64,000 nucleotides of DNA from Campylobacterales bacterium (GTDB taxonomy: Bacteria; Campylobacterota; Campylobacteria; Campylobacterales; Sulfurimonadaceae). This document shows, piece by piece, positions 32,505-41,401 of this stretch (the stretch's first letter is position 1; every line of letters starts with the position of its first letter). A program made the translations under genes and the position numbers. The notes under the pieces are model-generated. The model made no database searches. It was given only the letters and a program-made list of their open reading frames with translations, and was not told where the DNA came from. The DNA is taken from NCBI GenBank assembly GCA_026390115.1, contig JAPLGO010000034.1:62001-126000 (forward strand), in the 5' to 3' direction.

Positions 32505-33584
32505 ATGAGCAAAGGTATTTTAGATATTGTAAAACCAGGAGTTCTTTTTGGTGAGGATGTACAAAAAGTTTATGCATATGCGAAGGAAATGGGCTTTGCA
32601 ATACCTGCTGTAAATGTTATTGGAACAGATTCTATAAATGCTGTTTTAGAAGCTGCTGCAAAAGTAAAATCTCCTGTGATTATTCAGTTTAGCAACGGTG
32701 GAGCTTTATTTTATGCGGGAAAAGGACTAAGCAACGAAAACGAAAAATCTGCGATTGCCGGAGCAGTTTCTGGTGCTATACATGTGCACATGATGGCGGA
32801 TGCTTACGGAGTTCCTGTCATTCTTCACACAGACCATGCAGCCAAAAAACTTCTCCCTTGGATAGATGCACTTCTTGATGCGGGAGAGAGTTATTTTGCT
32901 GTTCAAGGCAGAGCACTCTACTCGTCACACATGCTAGACCTTTCAGAAGAGCCGTTAGAAGAAAATATCGAAATTTGCAAAGCTTATTTAGAAAGAATGA
33001 GCAAAATCGGCATGTGTCTTGAGATAGAGCTTGGCGTAACTGGCGGAGAAGAGGACGGTGTTGACAACAGCAGTATCGATAATGCACTTCTTTATACTCA
33101 GCCGGAAGATGTGGCGTATGCTTATGAAGAGTTAAACAAGATATCACCTAACTTTACGATTGCAGCCTCATTCGGAAATGTTCATGGGGTTTATAAGTCG
33201 GGCAATGTTATTTTAACTCCAAAAATTTTAGATAACTCTCAAAAATATATTCAAGAAAAATTTAAAACTGGCGAAAAACCCGTAAATTTTGTTTTTCATG
33301 GTGGTTCGGGTTCAGCTCCAGAAGAGATTGCAGAAGCAATCAATTATGGCGTTATAAAAATGAATATAGATACGGATACACAGTGGGCAACTTGGGTTGG
33401 TGTTAAAGATTATTATGAAAAAAATCGTGACTATCTTCAAGGTCAGATTGGAAACCCGGAAGGTGATGACAAACCAAACAAAAAATATTATGATCCAAGA
33501 AAATGGTTAAGAGCAGGGCAAGAGACACTGATTGCTCGTTTGGAAGAGGCATACTCTAACTTAAATGCGAATGGCAGAAACTAA
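32505..33584 (+). CDS. fbaA: Class II fructose-bisphosphate aldolase
   Basis: A 359-aa zinc aldolase that cleaves or forms fructose-1,6-bisphosphate in glycolysis and gluconeogenesis. Zinc and substrate motifs: VILHTDHAAKK (His and Asp), ELGVTGGEEDGV, AASFGNVHGVY, FVFHGGSGS and KMNIDTDTQW. Length and TGGEEDGVD loop match the E. coli type class IIA enzyme. AGGGAG stands before the ATG; TATAAT at 32470-32475 is a plausible -10. Confidence 0.97.
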   Translation: MSKGILDIVKPGVLFGEDVQKVYAYAKEMGFAIPAVNVIGTDSINAVLEAAAKVKSPVIIQFSNGGALFYAGKGLSNENEKSAIAGAVSGAIHVHMMADAYGVPVILHTDHAAKKLLPWIDALLDAGESYFAVQGRALYSSHMLDLSEEPLEENIEICKAYLERMSKIGMCLEIELGVTGGEEDGVDNSSIDNALLYTQPEDVAYAYEELNKISPNFTIAASFGNVHGVYKSGNVILTPKILDNSQKYIQEKFKTGEKPVNFVFHGGSGSAPEEIAEAINYGVIKMNIDTDTQWATWVGVKDYYEKNRDYLQGQIGNPEGDDKPNKKYYDPRKWLRAGQETLIARLEEAYSNLNANGRN

Positions 33585-33609
33585 TAGTAGAGCTAACGTT
33601 CTATTATTT

Positions 33610-33963
33610 TCACATGCTTTTAGCATACCGAGAATCTTTGTTGTTTTTCTCGGGTACATGTGGATTTTGCAAGTAGTAAAGTTCTAAGAGTTGATTTACT
33701 CTATTTTGATTAAATCTCCAAAAATGCTTTGCATCAAAATCTGCGTCACTTTTCATTTTTTCATATAACTCATTTGGAGTTATTGTATCTTCATTTTCTT
33801 TTATCACTTTGAGCATAAGTTGCATCAGCTCCTCTTGAGAGGTTTTTGTCGTATCATCATCCGGTAGCTCTTTATTTGGCAAAAATTCATAAATTTTCCA
33901 TATCCCAATAATCATAAAGAGTATAAAAAAGAGCATCATCCAAGTTGCAATATCAAAATTCAT
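33610..33963 (-). CDS. Small membrane-anchored hypothetical protein
   Basis: A 117-aa protein with one N-terminal membrane segment (about 6-26, WMMLFFILFMIIGIWKIY) and a charged cytoplasmic part (ITPNELYEKMKSDADFDAKH). I do not recognise the family. It is convergent with fbaA. Confidence 0.7.
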   Translation of the reverse strand: MNFDIATWMMLFFILFMIIGIWKIYEFLPNKELPDDDTTKTSQEELMQLMLKVIKENEDTITPNELYEKMKSDADFDAKHFWRFNQNRVNQLLELYYLQNPHVPEKNNKDSRYAKSM

Positions 33964-34021
33964 CGTCTATTTTCCTTCTTTGTTTAGAAATATCTTATTA
34001 CATTTTGGTTAAAATTCGACT

Positions 34022-34729
34022 ATGAATGATAAAATATTTACAAAACCGATAAAAAAACAGTTTGAATTTGATGAGGAGGTTGCGGCGGTCTTTGATGACA
34101 TGCTGCAGCGAAGTGTTCCTTTTTATAGAGAGTCTCAAAAAATAACAGAGTTTTTTGCATTAAAGCAGCTGGAAAATGGAGGAGTTCTCTATGATTTAGG
34201 TTGCTCGACTGCTTCTTTGCTTTTGAATATACATAGAAAATTAAAGTGTGAAGCTACTCTGATAGGTCTTGATAACTCGGAAGCCATGTTAAAGCAAGCC
34301 AAAAAAAAGTGTGAAGCGTACGGTGCAAAAATAGAGGTGAAAAATGCTGATATTTTGGAGTATGAGTATGCAATAGCAGATGTTTTTGTAAGCAACTACA
34401 CTCTGCAGTTTATTCGTCCACTCGTCAGAGAAGAACTCATAAAAAAGATTTCAAACTCTTTAAAAAAAGATGGACTATTTATTTTCAGTGAAAAAGTAAT
34501 AAGTCACCACTCTAAATTAAACAAAGATTTAATTGAGTGTTATTATGATTTCAAAAAAGAACAAGGCTACTCAGAGTATGAGATTATGCAAAAAAGAGAA
34601 GCACTTGAGAATGTTCTTGTTCCATACAGTGAAGAAGAAAATATTAAAATGGCGAAAAGTTGCGGCTTTTCTCACTGCGAGGTAGTGTTTCGCTGGGCAA
34701 ATTTTGCTACTTTTATTGCTGTAAAGTAA
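34022..34729 (+). CDS. cmoA: Carboxy-S-adenosyl-L-methionine synthase
   Basis: A 235-aa Rossmann-fold enzyme that makes carboxy-SAM from SAM and prephenate, used with CmoB for wobble-uridine modification in tRNA. Text typical of Cmo[48 protein letters not shown] and [14 protein letters not shown]. No cmoB is in the window. Confidence 0.93.
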   Translation: MNDKIFTKPIKKQFEFDEEVAAVFDDMLQRSVPFYRESQKITEFFALKQLENGGVLYDLGCSTASLLLNIHRKLKCEATLIGLDNSEAMLKQAKKKCEAYGAKIEVKNADILEYEYAIADVFVSNYTLQFIRPLVREELIKKISNSLKKDGLFIFSEKVISHHSKLNKDLIECYYDFKKEQGYSEYEIMQKREALENVLVPYSEEENIKMAKSCGFSHCEVVFRWANFATFIAVK

Positions 34730-34731
34730 AC

Positions 34732-35016
34732 TTATTTAATATAATCATAAACCGCTTCGCCAACATCCTTAGCTGTATCGACAACTTTTCCGCCGGCATC
34801 TTTTGTAGCATTAACAACTTTCCTAGTGGCTTTTCCAGTAGCTTCTCCGGCTTCTTCATATGTAACTATGTCATCTTTGCCGCACTCTTTGTGGTAATAA
34901 CCTTGATAATCATAGTATTCTTCGCAATCGCTGTAGTATTTCGCAGATACTCCATGTTTATTGAAGCAGCCAGTGAACAAGAAGGCAGTTAAGAGTAATA
35001 GTGCTGTTTTTTTCAT
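34732..35016 (-). CDS. Small lipoprotein
   Basis: A 94-aa protein with a lipobox (LTAFLFTGCF, acylated Cys at about 17) followed by a tyrosine-rich stretch with two further cysteines (SDCEEYYDYQGYYHKECG) and an amphipathic repeat-like tail (VVNATKDAGGKVVDTAKDVG). Envelope-located; function unknown. Convergent with cmoA. Confidence 0.8.
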   Translation of the reverse strand: MKKTALLLLTAFLFTGCFNKHGVSAKYYSDCEEYYDYQGYYHKECGKDDIVTYEEAGEATGKATRKVVNATKDAGGKVVDTAKDVGEAVYDYIK

Positions 35017-35033
35017 AATAAAATTATACCTCC

Positions 35034-35675
35034 CTAAACTTTGAATGTTTCTTTTGTCTTACAAAACTGAGTTAAAAAACACTCTTCACACTTTGGATTT
35101 TTAGCCTTGCATATATAACGACCAAAAAGAACCATCCCCTGATGAAGCGCATGCAGGTTGTTTTTAAACTTTTTAACAAGGGTTGCCTCTGTCTTAGTTG
35201 CAGTTGTGTCATCGCTAAGACCAAGCCTATGTGAAACTCTAAAGACATGCGTGTCCACTGCCATAAGATTTGCACCCGTATATTCTATCATCACAACATT
35301 TGCTGTTTTTTGCCCTACACCTGCGAGAGTAATAAGCTCCTTTTCGTTCATTGGAATTTCACCGCCATACACTTCAACAACTCTTTTTGCCATCTCTATA
35401 AGATTTTTAGCCTTGTTATTAAAAAAAGAGCAGCTGTTTATGATTGCCTTTACTTCATTTAAATTTGCATTTGCAAGGAGATTCGGATTTGGATATTTTC
35501 TGAAAAGTTCAGGCGTAATAAGGTTTACTCTTTTATCGGTACATTGTGCTGAGAGGGCAACTGCAACCACTAATTCATAAGCATTTTTATACTCAAGTTC
35601 AGTAACCGCATCATTATATCTATCAATAAAAAGTTGATGGATATCTGCTATCTCTTGTTTTGTTGCTTTTTTCAT
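35034..35675 (-). CDS. nth: Endonuclease III
   Basis: A 213-aa DNA glycosylase/AP lyase removing oxidised pyrimidines. Helix-hairpin-helix ITLAGVGQKTANVV with catalytic Lys (GQKTA), catalytic Asp in VDTHVFRVSHRLGL, and the C-terminal 4Fe-4S set CKAKNPKCEECFLTQFC are present. Length equals E. coli Nth. The stop lies 17 bases from the lipoprotein gene start on the same strand. Confidence 0.97.
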   Translation of the reverse strand: MKKATKQEIADIHQLFIDRYNDAVTELEYKNAYELVVAVALSAQCTDKRVNLITPELFRKYPNPNLLANANLNEVKAIINSCSFFNNKAKNLIEMAKRVVEVYGGEIPMNEKELITLAGVGQKTANVVMIEYTGANLMAVDTHVFRVSHRLGLSDDTTATKTEATLVKKFKNNLHALHQGMVLFGRYICKAKNPKCEECFLTQFCKTKETFKV

Positions 35676-35809
35676 AAGGGAATTCTACACTCAAAAACCT
35701 TTGCCTACATAAATAGCGCTAAAAAGTTATGTTTGTTTAATATCCATTAGCATAATCTTACTAAAATCCTGAACTTAAAATTCGATTACACACAAGGATA
35801 TTCCATCAT

Positions 35810-36640
35810 ATGAAGACTAGAACAAAGATATTATCGGCAATTTTATTGGCTGGCTCACTTTTAAATGCTCAAGGGCTAGTAACTGTAAATGGTGTAGAAA
35901 TTACTCAAAAAGATGTAGATACGGAGCTCATGAATGCAACTCAAGGCAGATTCAATCAGGTTCCTGCAGATAAACAAGCAGAATTTAGAAAGCAGGTTCT
36001 GGATCAATTGGTAGCTAAAGAGTTAGTGTTCGCTGATGCAAAAGAGACAGGAATACTTAAATCAAAAGAGTTTGAAGAAGAGTATGAAAAAGTTAAAGAG
36101 AGAATCAAAAAAGAGTTGGCTATTCAAGTTTGGCAGAAAAAAGAGCTTGACAAAGTAGTTGTATCTGAAAAAGAGCTCAAAGAGTATTATGACAAAAACA
36201 AAGAAGAGTTTAATGAAAAAGAGAGCGTGCATGCTCGCCATATTCTTGTAAAAACAGAAGAGGAAGCGAAAGCAGTTATAGGAGAGTTGAAGTCTTTAAA
36301 AGGTGAAGCACTAAAAAATAAATTTATAGAGACAGCTACAGCTAAATCTACCGGGCCGACTGGTGAAAAAGGTGGAGATTTAGGTTATTTTGCTCAAGGT
36401 CAAATGGTTCCAGCGTTTAACGATAAAGTATTTAGTATGGAAGTTGGGACAATTACAGCTGAGCCTGTACAGACACAGTTTGGGTACCATGTTATCTATC
36501 TTGAAGATAAAAAACCTGAAACAGCAAGAGCTTTTACTGAGGTGAAATCATTTATTGATCAAAGACTTAAAATGGAAAAATTCAAAACAGTTATGAAAAC
36601 GAAAATGGAAGCACTGCAAAAAAAAGCTACCATTAAATAA
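35810..36640 (+). CDS. Periplasmic parvulin-type prolyl isomerase (PEB4-like)
   Basis: A 276-aa SurA/PpiC-type chaperone: a signal peptide (about 1-20, ending LLNAQG), an N-terminal helical chaperone domain (to about 130), one parvulin domain (ESVHARHILVKTEEEAKAVI, GEKGGDLGYFAQGQMVPAF, FGYHVIYLEDKKP) and a final helix. It resembles PEB4/Cbf2 of Campylobacter, which folds outer-membrane proteins. The next gene starts five bases on. Confidence 0.9.
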   Translation: MKTRTKILSAILLAGSLLNAQGLVTVNGVEITQKDVDTELMNATQGRFNQVPADKQAEFRKQVLDQLVAKELVFADAKETGILKSKEFEEEYEKVKERIKKELAIQVWQKKELDKVVVSEKELKEYYDKNKEEFNEKESVHARHILVKTEEEAKAVIGELKSLKGEALKNKFIETATAKSTGPTGEKGGDLGYFAQGQMVPAFNDKVFSMEVGTITAEPVQTQFGYHVIYLEDKKPETARAFTEVKSFIDQRLKMEKFKTVMKTKMEALQKKATIK

Positions 36641-36645
36641 ATTCT

Positions 36646-37521
36646 ATGCAAAAATCTCCGATATCTAAGATTAACTTAGATGGAAGAGATTTTTATGTTA
36701 AAAGAGATGATTTAATCGACCCTTTTTTGGCAGGAAATAAATACCGCAAGCTCTACACACTTCTCAAAACACCCAAAGAAAAATACAATAAAATTATCTC
36801 CTACGGCGGAACACAGTCGAACGCAATGCTCGCAATCGCTGCTATGTGCAAAGAAAAAAAGTGGAAATTTACTTACTACACAAAACCTCTGAGCACTCTT
36901 CAAAAGGAGCATAAAGAAGGAAATTTTTTTCATGCTATAACTCTTGGGATGCAGCATGTGGAGATTAAAGAGGAGTACTATAAAGAGTATATCTCTTCAT
37001 TGAGAGTAACAATGGATGAAAAAAGTTATCTTATAGACCAAGGCGGAGCAGATAAAAGTGCAAAAGAGGGGTTGGAAGTTTTGGCTACTGAGATAAGAGA
37101 AGCAAACCTAAAGCTAAAATCACTGGCAACACCATCTGGCACCGGAACAACAGCACTTTACTTAGCTTTGGCACTTCCGGAATATAAAATATACACAACC
37201 CCATGTGTCGGGAATGTGGCTTATTTAAAAGAGCAGATGAATGCTCTTCATGTAATACCAGATAATTTAATCATCTTAGAGACTACTAAAAAATATCACT
37301 TTGCAAAGCTTTATCCAGAATTTTTAGAGATATACAAAAAAACATTGAGGTCTGGAGTTGAATTTGATTTACTTTATGCACCTAACCTATGGAAGGTTTT
37401 GCTAGAGCAGACAAACGAAGAGATTTTGTATATTCACAGTGGCGGTGTGACTGGAAATGCCAGCATGTTAAAGCGATATAAAAAGAAATTTGAGTCACAA
37501 AAAATAGTTAAGACTAAATAA
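36646..37521 (+). CDS. PLP-dependent ACC deaminase/D-cysteine desulfhydrase family protein
   Basis: A 291-aa fold-type II PLP enzyme. The Schiff-base lysine is in DPFLAGNKYRKL and the neighbouring GGTQSNAMLAIAAMCKEK and phosphate loop SGTGTTALYLAL are typical of the ACC deaminase/D-cysteine desulfhydrase group. Members release ammonia from 1-aminocyclopropane-1-carboxylate or sulfide from D-cysteine; the substrate cannot be told. Slightly shorter than usual (about 330 aa). Confidence 0.85.
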   Translation: MQKSPISKINLDGRDFYVKRDDLIDPFLAGNKYRKLYTLLKTPKEKYNKIISYGGTQSNAMLAIAAMCKEKKWKFTYYTKPLSTLQKEHKEGNFFHAITLGMQHVEIKEEYYKEYISSLRVTMDEKSYLIDQGGADKSAKEGLEVLATEIREANLKLKSLATPSGTGTTALYLALALPEYKIYTTPCVGNVAYLKEQMNALHVIPDNLIILETTKKYHFAKLYPEFLEIYKKTLRSGVEFDLLYAPNLWKVLLEQTNEEILYIHSGGVTGNASMLKRYKKKFESQKIVKTK

Positions 37522-37522
37522 A

Positions 37523-37553
37523 CTTGACACAGTCGCACTCAAAGTGATATAAT
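37523..37553 (+). promoter_or_regulatory. clpB promoter with HAIR-like operator
   Basis: TTGACA (37524-37529), an 18-base spacer and TATAAT (37548-37553) form a near-perfect sigma-70 promoter. Overlapping it, CTTGACA-N7-ACTCAAA (37523-37543) matches the HAIR box CTTGAGT-N7-ACTCAAG at 11 of 14 positions, the target of HspR, a known repressor of clpB-type genes in Helicobacter and Campylobacter. Confidence 0.78.
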
Positions 37554-37581
37554 TATTTTACATTAATTTAAAGGATAATTT

Positions 37582-40158
37582 ATGAGTAATATTTTTGAAA
37601 AACTAACACATAATATGACAGAAGCGATAGAATCTTCGGTTTCTTTGGCACTTCATAACCAAAATCAAGAGGTTGACCCGCTCCACTTTTTATGGGCCCT
37701 TTTGGTGAATTCTAACTCCCTGCTTAATCAGATGTTTAACAAAATGAACATTGATAAAGCTGCTATTGAACTGGATGTAAAAAGTTTGGCACAGAAACTG
37801 CCGAAATCTTCGAGTGTCTCAAAAGAAAATATTAAACTATCTAAAAATTTTGTTGCAACACTTGAAAATGGCACCGGTGTCATGACAAAAAATGGGGACA
37901 CCTACTTAGCCGTTGATACATATCTTTTGGCAAATTTAAAGAAGGAGCCGTTCTCGTCCATATTATCAAAATATATAAATTTAATGGATTTAGAAAAAAA
38001 TATCCAAGCCTCAAGAGGCGGAGCTAAAATAGAGTCTCAAAGTTCAGATGAGACTCTTGAAAGTTTGGAAAAGTACGGTATCGATTTGACAAGAGAAGCG
38101 GCTAGCGGAAAACTATCGCCTGTCATTGGACGGGATGAAGAGATTAGCCGTATGATGCAGATACTCATCCGTAAAACTAAAAATAATCCTATTCTCTTGG
38201 GTGAACCGGGGGTTGGTAAAACAGCCTTGGTTGAGGGATTGGCCCAGAAGATTTATAATGGTGATGTTCCAACTTCACTTAAAAATAAAAGAGTCGTCGC
38301 ACTTGACATGAGCGCACTGATTGCCGGTGCAAAATACAGAGGAGAGTTTGAAGATAGACTCAAAGCTGTTATAGATGAGGTTAAAAAGAGTGGAAATATC
38401 ATTTTATTTATAGATGAAATTCATACGATTGTTGGAGCGGGTGCGAGTGAGGGAAGCATGGATGCGGCTAATATTTTAAAGCCAGCTTTAGCGCGTGGAG
38501 AGTTGCACACTATCGGAGCAACAACACTCAAAGAGTATAGAAAATATTTTGAAAAGGATGCGGCACTTCAGAGAAGATTTTTACCAATTAACCTAAGTGA
38601 ACCGACGGTGAATCAATCACTGCAGATTTTAAGAGGCATAAAAGGGCGACTTGAGACACATCATAACGTAACTATTACCGATAGCGCTTTGGTGGCTGCT
38701 GCTAGGCTCTCTGACAGATACATAGCAGATAGATTTTTGCCGGACAAGGCAATAGACCTTATTGATGAGGCAGCAGCTGAGCTTAAAATGCAGATAGAAT
38801 CTGAGCCAAACGCTCTGAGCGCTGCAAAAAGAAAGCGTTCAGAATTGCATGTAGAAACAGAAGCTCTAAAGATGGAGAAAACACCTGCTAATGAGAAGAG
38901 AATAGAAGAGATTAAAAAAGAGTTGGCAGATGTGGAGGAGAAGGTTCGCTCTCTTGAAGCTCAATTTGCAACAGAAAAAGAGGTGTTTGAAAAAATATCA
39001 TCTATAAAAGTGGATATTGAAGCTAAAAAAAGAGAAGCTCAAAATGCAAAAAACTCTTCTGAATATAACCGTGCAGCAGAAATAGAATATGGTGAAATAC
39101 CAGCACTTTTGGCGGAAGAAAAAAGAGTAAATGAAAATTGGGAGAAACTCCAAGAGGCTGGAACTCTCCTTAAAAATAGTGTTGATGAAGAGGCAATTGC
39201 TTCTATTGTTTCAAGATGGACAAGAATTCCGGTAAATAAAATGCTTCAAGGCGATAAAGATAAAATCTTAAATATTGAAGATGAATTAAATAAAGAAGTG
39301 GTTGGTCAAAGAAAGGCTACTCATGCCGTAGCCCGTGCAATAAAAAGAAATAAAGCAGGTCTTTCTGATACTTCTTCACCTATTGGTAGCTTTCTCTTCT
39401 TGGGTCCAACCGGTGTCGGTAAAACGCAAACAGCCAAAACTTTGGCAAAGTTTCTCTTTGACAGCCCAGATGCACTTATAAGAATAGACATGAGTGAATA
39501 TATGGAGAAACATTCCGTTTCCCGCTTGGTGGGAGCAGCGCCAGGGTATGTGGGGTATGAAGAGGGTGGACAACTTACGGAAGCAGTAAGAAGAAAGCCT
39601 TACAGTGTCATACTTTTTGATGAAGTTGAAAAGGCGCATCCTGATGTTTTTAACATGCTTTTGCAGGTTTTGGATGATGGAAGATTGACTGATAACAAAG
39701 GTGTGACAGTTGATTTTACAAATACAATTATAATTTTAACCTCAAATATTGCAAGTGATAAAATAATCAATAATAAAAATTCTGATGAACTTCAGGCAAT
39801 GGTCATGGGCGAATTAAAACAAGCTTTTAAGCCGGAATTTTTAAACCGTCTGGATGATATAGTTATTTTTAATGCACTTGGACAAGAACAAATTATGGGA
39901 ATTGTTGATATTTTCTTTGCAGATATATCTAAAAAAGTAGAACAAAGAGATATAGAACTCACCCTGACTTCAGCGGCAAAGGCATATATTGCAGAAGCCG
40001 GTTTTGATCCTGTATATGGGGCTAGACCGCTAAAAAGAGCTCTATATGAGATAGTTGAAGACCGTTTAGCAGATTTAATCTTAGAAGGTAAAGTGGAAGA
40101 GGGCTCAAAAGTTACTTTTGATGCTCAAAACGGTGAGATAAAAGTAACGGTATCGTAA
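37582..40158 (+). CDS. clpB: Chaperone ClpB
   Basis: An 858-aa AAA+ disaggregase that, with DnaK, threads proteins out of aggregates. Layout: N-domain (1-145), first AAA with Walker A GEPGVGKT (207-214), the long coiled-coil middle domain (about 400-525) that separates ClpB from ClpA/C, second AAA with Walker A GPTGVGKT (608-615), and the terminal domain. Full length for ClpB. It has its own strong promoter with a heat-shock-type operator. Confidence 0.97.
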   Translation: MSNIFEKLTHNMTEAIESSVSLALHNQNQEVDPLHFLWALLVNSNSLLNQMFNKMNIDKAAIELDVKSLAQKLPKSSSVSKENIKLSKNFVATLENGTGVMTKNGDTYLAVDTYLLANLKKEPFSSILSKYINLMDLEKNIQASRGGAKIESQSSDETLESLEKYGIDLTREAASGKLSPVIGRDEEISRMMQILIRKTKNNPILLGEPGVGKTALVEGLAQKIYNGDVPTSLKNKRVVALDMSALIAGAKYRGEFEDRLKAVIDEVKKSGNIILFIDEIHTIVGAGASEGSMDAANILKPALARGELHTIGATTLKEYRKYFEKDAALQRRFLPINLSEPTVNQSLQILRGIKGRLETHHNVTITDSALVAAARLSDRYIADRFLPDKAIDLIDEAAAELKMQIESEPNALSAAKRKRSELHVETEALKMEKTPANEKRIEEIKKELADVEEKVRSLEAQFATEKEVFEKISSIKVDIEAKKREAQNAKNSSEYNRAAEIEYGEIPALLAEEKRVNENWEKLQEAGTLLKNSVDEEAIASIVSRWTRIPVNKMLQGDKDKILNIEDELNKEVVGQRKATHAVARAIKRNKAGLSDTSSPIGSFLFLGPTGVGKTQTAKTLAKFLFDSPDALIRIDMSEYMEKHSVSRLVGAAPGYVGYEEGGQLTEAVRRKPYSVILFDEVEKAHPDVFNMLLQVLDDGRLTDNKGVTVDFTNTIIILTSNIASDKIINNKNSDELQAMVMGELKQAFKPEFLNRLDDIVIFNALGQEQIMGIVDIFFADISKKVEQRDIELTLTSAAKAYIAEAGFDPVYGARPLKRALYEIVEDRLADLILEGKVEEGSKVTFDAQNGEIKVTVS

Positions 40159-40183
40159 ATAAAAGAGAGGTTATAATTTCGCC

Positions 40184-40537
40184 ATGAAATATGTAGCTTC
40201 CCTGATACTTTTTAGTAATTTACTGCTTGCATGTACGGGTGACTGTTTAACATGTCACCCTAAGTTAGTTCCTACTATAAAAGAGGACGTAAGACACAAG
40301 TCCATGCTTACATGTATAAAATGTCACTCACCAAATCCAAATAAAATCGCTGATTGCGGGGCAGATTGCTTCGCATGCCACTCAATGAAAAAGATTAATT
40401 CTGCAAATGTAAGAGAGCATGATGTTATTCAAAGCTGTAGAGATTGTCATGTTGGAGCAAAAGAGAAGATATTTGATACTTCAAATTCATTTAATCAGTC
40501 ACTAAATGAGCCGCTAAAAGAGTTTTTAGTTCAATAG
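40184..40537 (+). CDS. Small tetraheme c-type cytochrome
   Basis: A 117-aa protein with a short signal peptide (to about 17) and four CXXCH haem motifs (CLTCH, CIKCH, CFACH, CRDCH), so a periplasmic multihaem electron carrier. There is also a CTGDC before the first motif. Spacing and size suggest a NapC/NrfH-unrelated small carrier. Partner unknown; it lies between clpB and rpmH without an obvious operon link. Confidence 0.87.
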   Translation: MKYVASLILFSNLLLACTGDCLTCHPKLVPTIKEDVRHKSMLTCIKCHSPNPNKIADCGADCFACHSMKKINSANVREHDVIQSCRDCHVGAKEKIFDTSNSFNQSLNEPLKEFLVQ

Positions 40538-40612
40538 TTATTGTAACCTTAACCACGCTTTAAGTAATTTTTTTATACAATTGCGCTCTTAAAATTATAT
40601 AAGGATATGTCA

Positions 40613-40747
40613 ATGAAAAGAACATACCAACCCCATAATACGCCTAGAAAAAGAAGCCATGGTTTTAGAGCTCGTATGGCTACTAAAAATGGTCGTAGAG
40701 TAATCAATAGACGTCGCGCAAAAGGTCGTAAAAGATTGACAGTTTAG
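40613..40747 (+). CDS. rpmH: 50S ribosomal protein L34
   Basis: A 44-aa L34, read directly from the sequence: [20 protein letters not shown] then [26 protein letters not shown] stands seven bases before the ATG at 40613; an in-frame ATG at 40607 has no room for a binding site. First gene of rpmH-rnpA-yidD-yidC-jag-mnmE. Its 3' end overlaps the rnpA reading frame. Confidence 0.97.
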   Translation: MKRTYQPHNTPRKRSHGFRARMATKNGRRVINRRRAKGRKRLTV

Positions 40748-41076
40748 GCGGTTTTTATACGCTGAAACAGCATCGTGAGTTTCAGTATATTTACAACAAA
40801 GGAAAAAGTCAGCATTCAAGCAGTGTTGTACTCTTCTTTCTTCCTCAAAATGGAATTCACAAGGTAGGATTTACCGCAACCAAAAAAATTGGTAATGCAG
40901 TAAAGAGAAATAGAGCTAAGAGAAGATTAAGAGCTCTGTTTTGTGAATATTCTAAAACGCTTAAAGATGGCACATATATATTTGTTGCAAAGCAAGTCAC
41001 TCCAGAAATCCCATTTGAAAATCTAAATAGTGATTTTAAAAAAATTCTCAGTCGTGCTGATACAATTTTGCTATGA
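40735..41076 (+). CDS. rnpA: Ribonuclease P protein component
   Basis: The protein subunit of RNase P, which matures tRNA 5' ends. The frame is open after TAA at 40729 and encodes [44 protein letters not shown] and [10 protein letters not shown], with the hallmark RNRAKRRLR. No ATG, GTG or TTG exists in the open frame upstream of the conserved text: the candidates are ATT at 40735 (giving 113 aa and overlapping rpmH by 13 bases) or CTG at 40762 (104 aa). ATT is given here with low certainty; the stop and frame are sure. The stop overlaps the yidD start (ATGA). Confidence 0.88.
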   Translation: MDSLGGFYTLKQHREFQYIYNKGKSQHSSSVVLFFLPQNGIHKVGFTATKKIGNAVKRNRAKRRLRALFCEYSKTLKDGTYIFVAKQVTPEIPFENLNSDFKKILSRADTILL

Positions 41077-41399
41077 TTAGAATTTTCCTACTTAAGCTTT
41101 TATGGCTTTATCAAAAGTTTTTTACTCTTGTTGGCTTTGGTAGTTGTAGATATTACCCATCATGTAGCGAATTTGCACGACTTAACTTCGAAAATAACTC
41201 CATTTCAAGTGCTTTTTACAACTCTTTTACTAGAATACTCCGTTGCAATCAATTATTTGATGGTGGAATAGAGTATCCATTGCTCAATAAACTATCTTGT
41301 AAGCCCGCAAAACTAGGGGTTGGTTCTATAAAATATTGGTTGGTTCCAAATAAAAAAAACCGTTTTTATATCATAAAAAATTTTTCCTATAAAGGGTAG
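41073..41399 (+). CDS. yidD: Membrane protein insertion efficiency factor YidD
   Basis: A 108-aa YidD with the family core LLWLYQKFFTLVGFGSCRYY, then PSCSEFA and RILRCNQLFDGGIEYP (the usual CRYYPSCSEYA and RCNP.. GG..DPVP). It helps YidC-mediated membrane insertion. ATG overlaps the rnpA stop. Confidence 0.93.
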   Translation: MIRIFLLKLLWLYQKFFTLVGFGSCRYYPSCSEFARLNFENNSISSAFYNSFTRILRCNQLFDGGIEYPLLNKLSCKPAKLGVGSIKYWLVPNKKNRFYIIKNFSYKG

Positions 41400-41401
41400 T
41401 C

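Noticed and set aside
34660-34992. Plus-strand 110-aa frame
   Set aside because: Antisense to the lipoprotein gene and out of frame with the cmoA end; cysteine/phenylalanine-rich shadow.
35158-35580. Plus-strand 140-aa frame
   Set aside because: Antisense shadow of nth, whose catalytic and iron-sulfur motifs are intact.
40610-40819. Minus-strand 69-aa frame
   Set aside because: Antisense to rpmH and rnpA, both of which are clearly coding on the plus strand.
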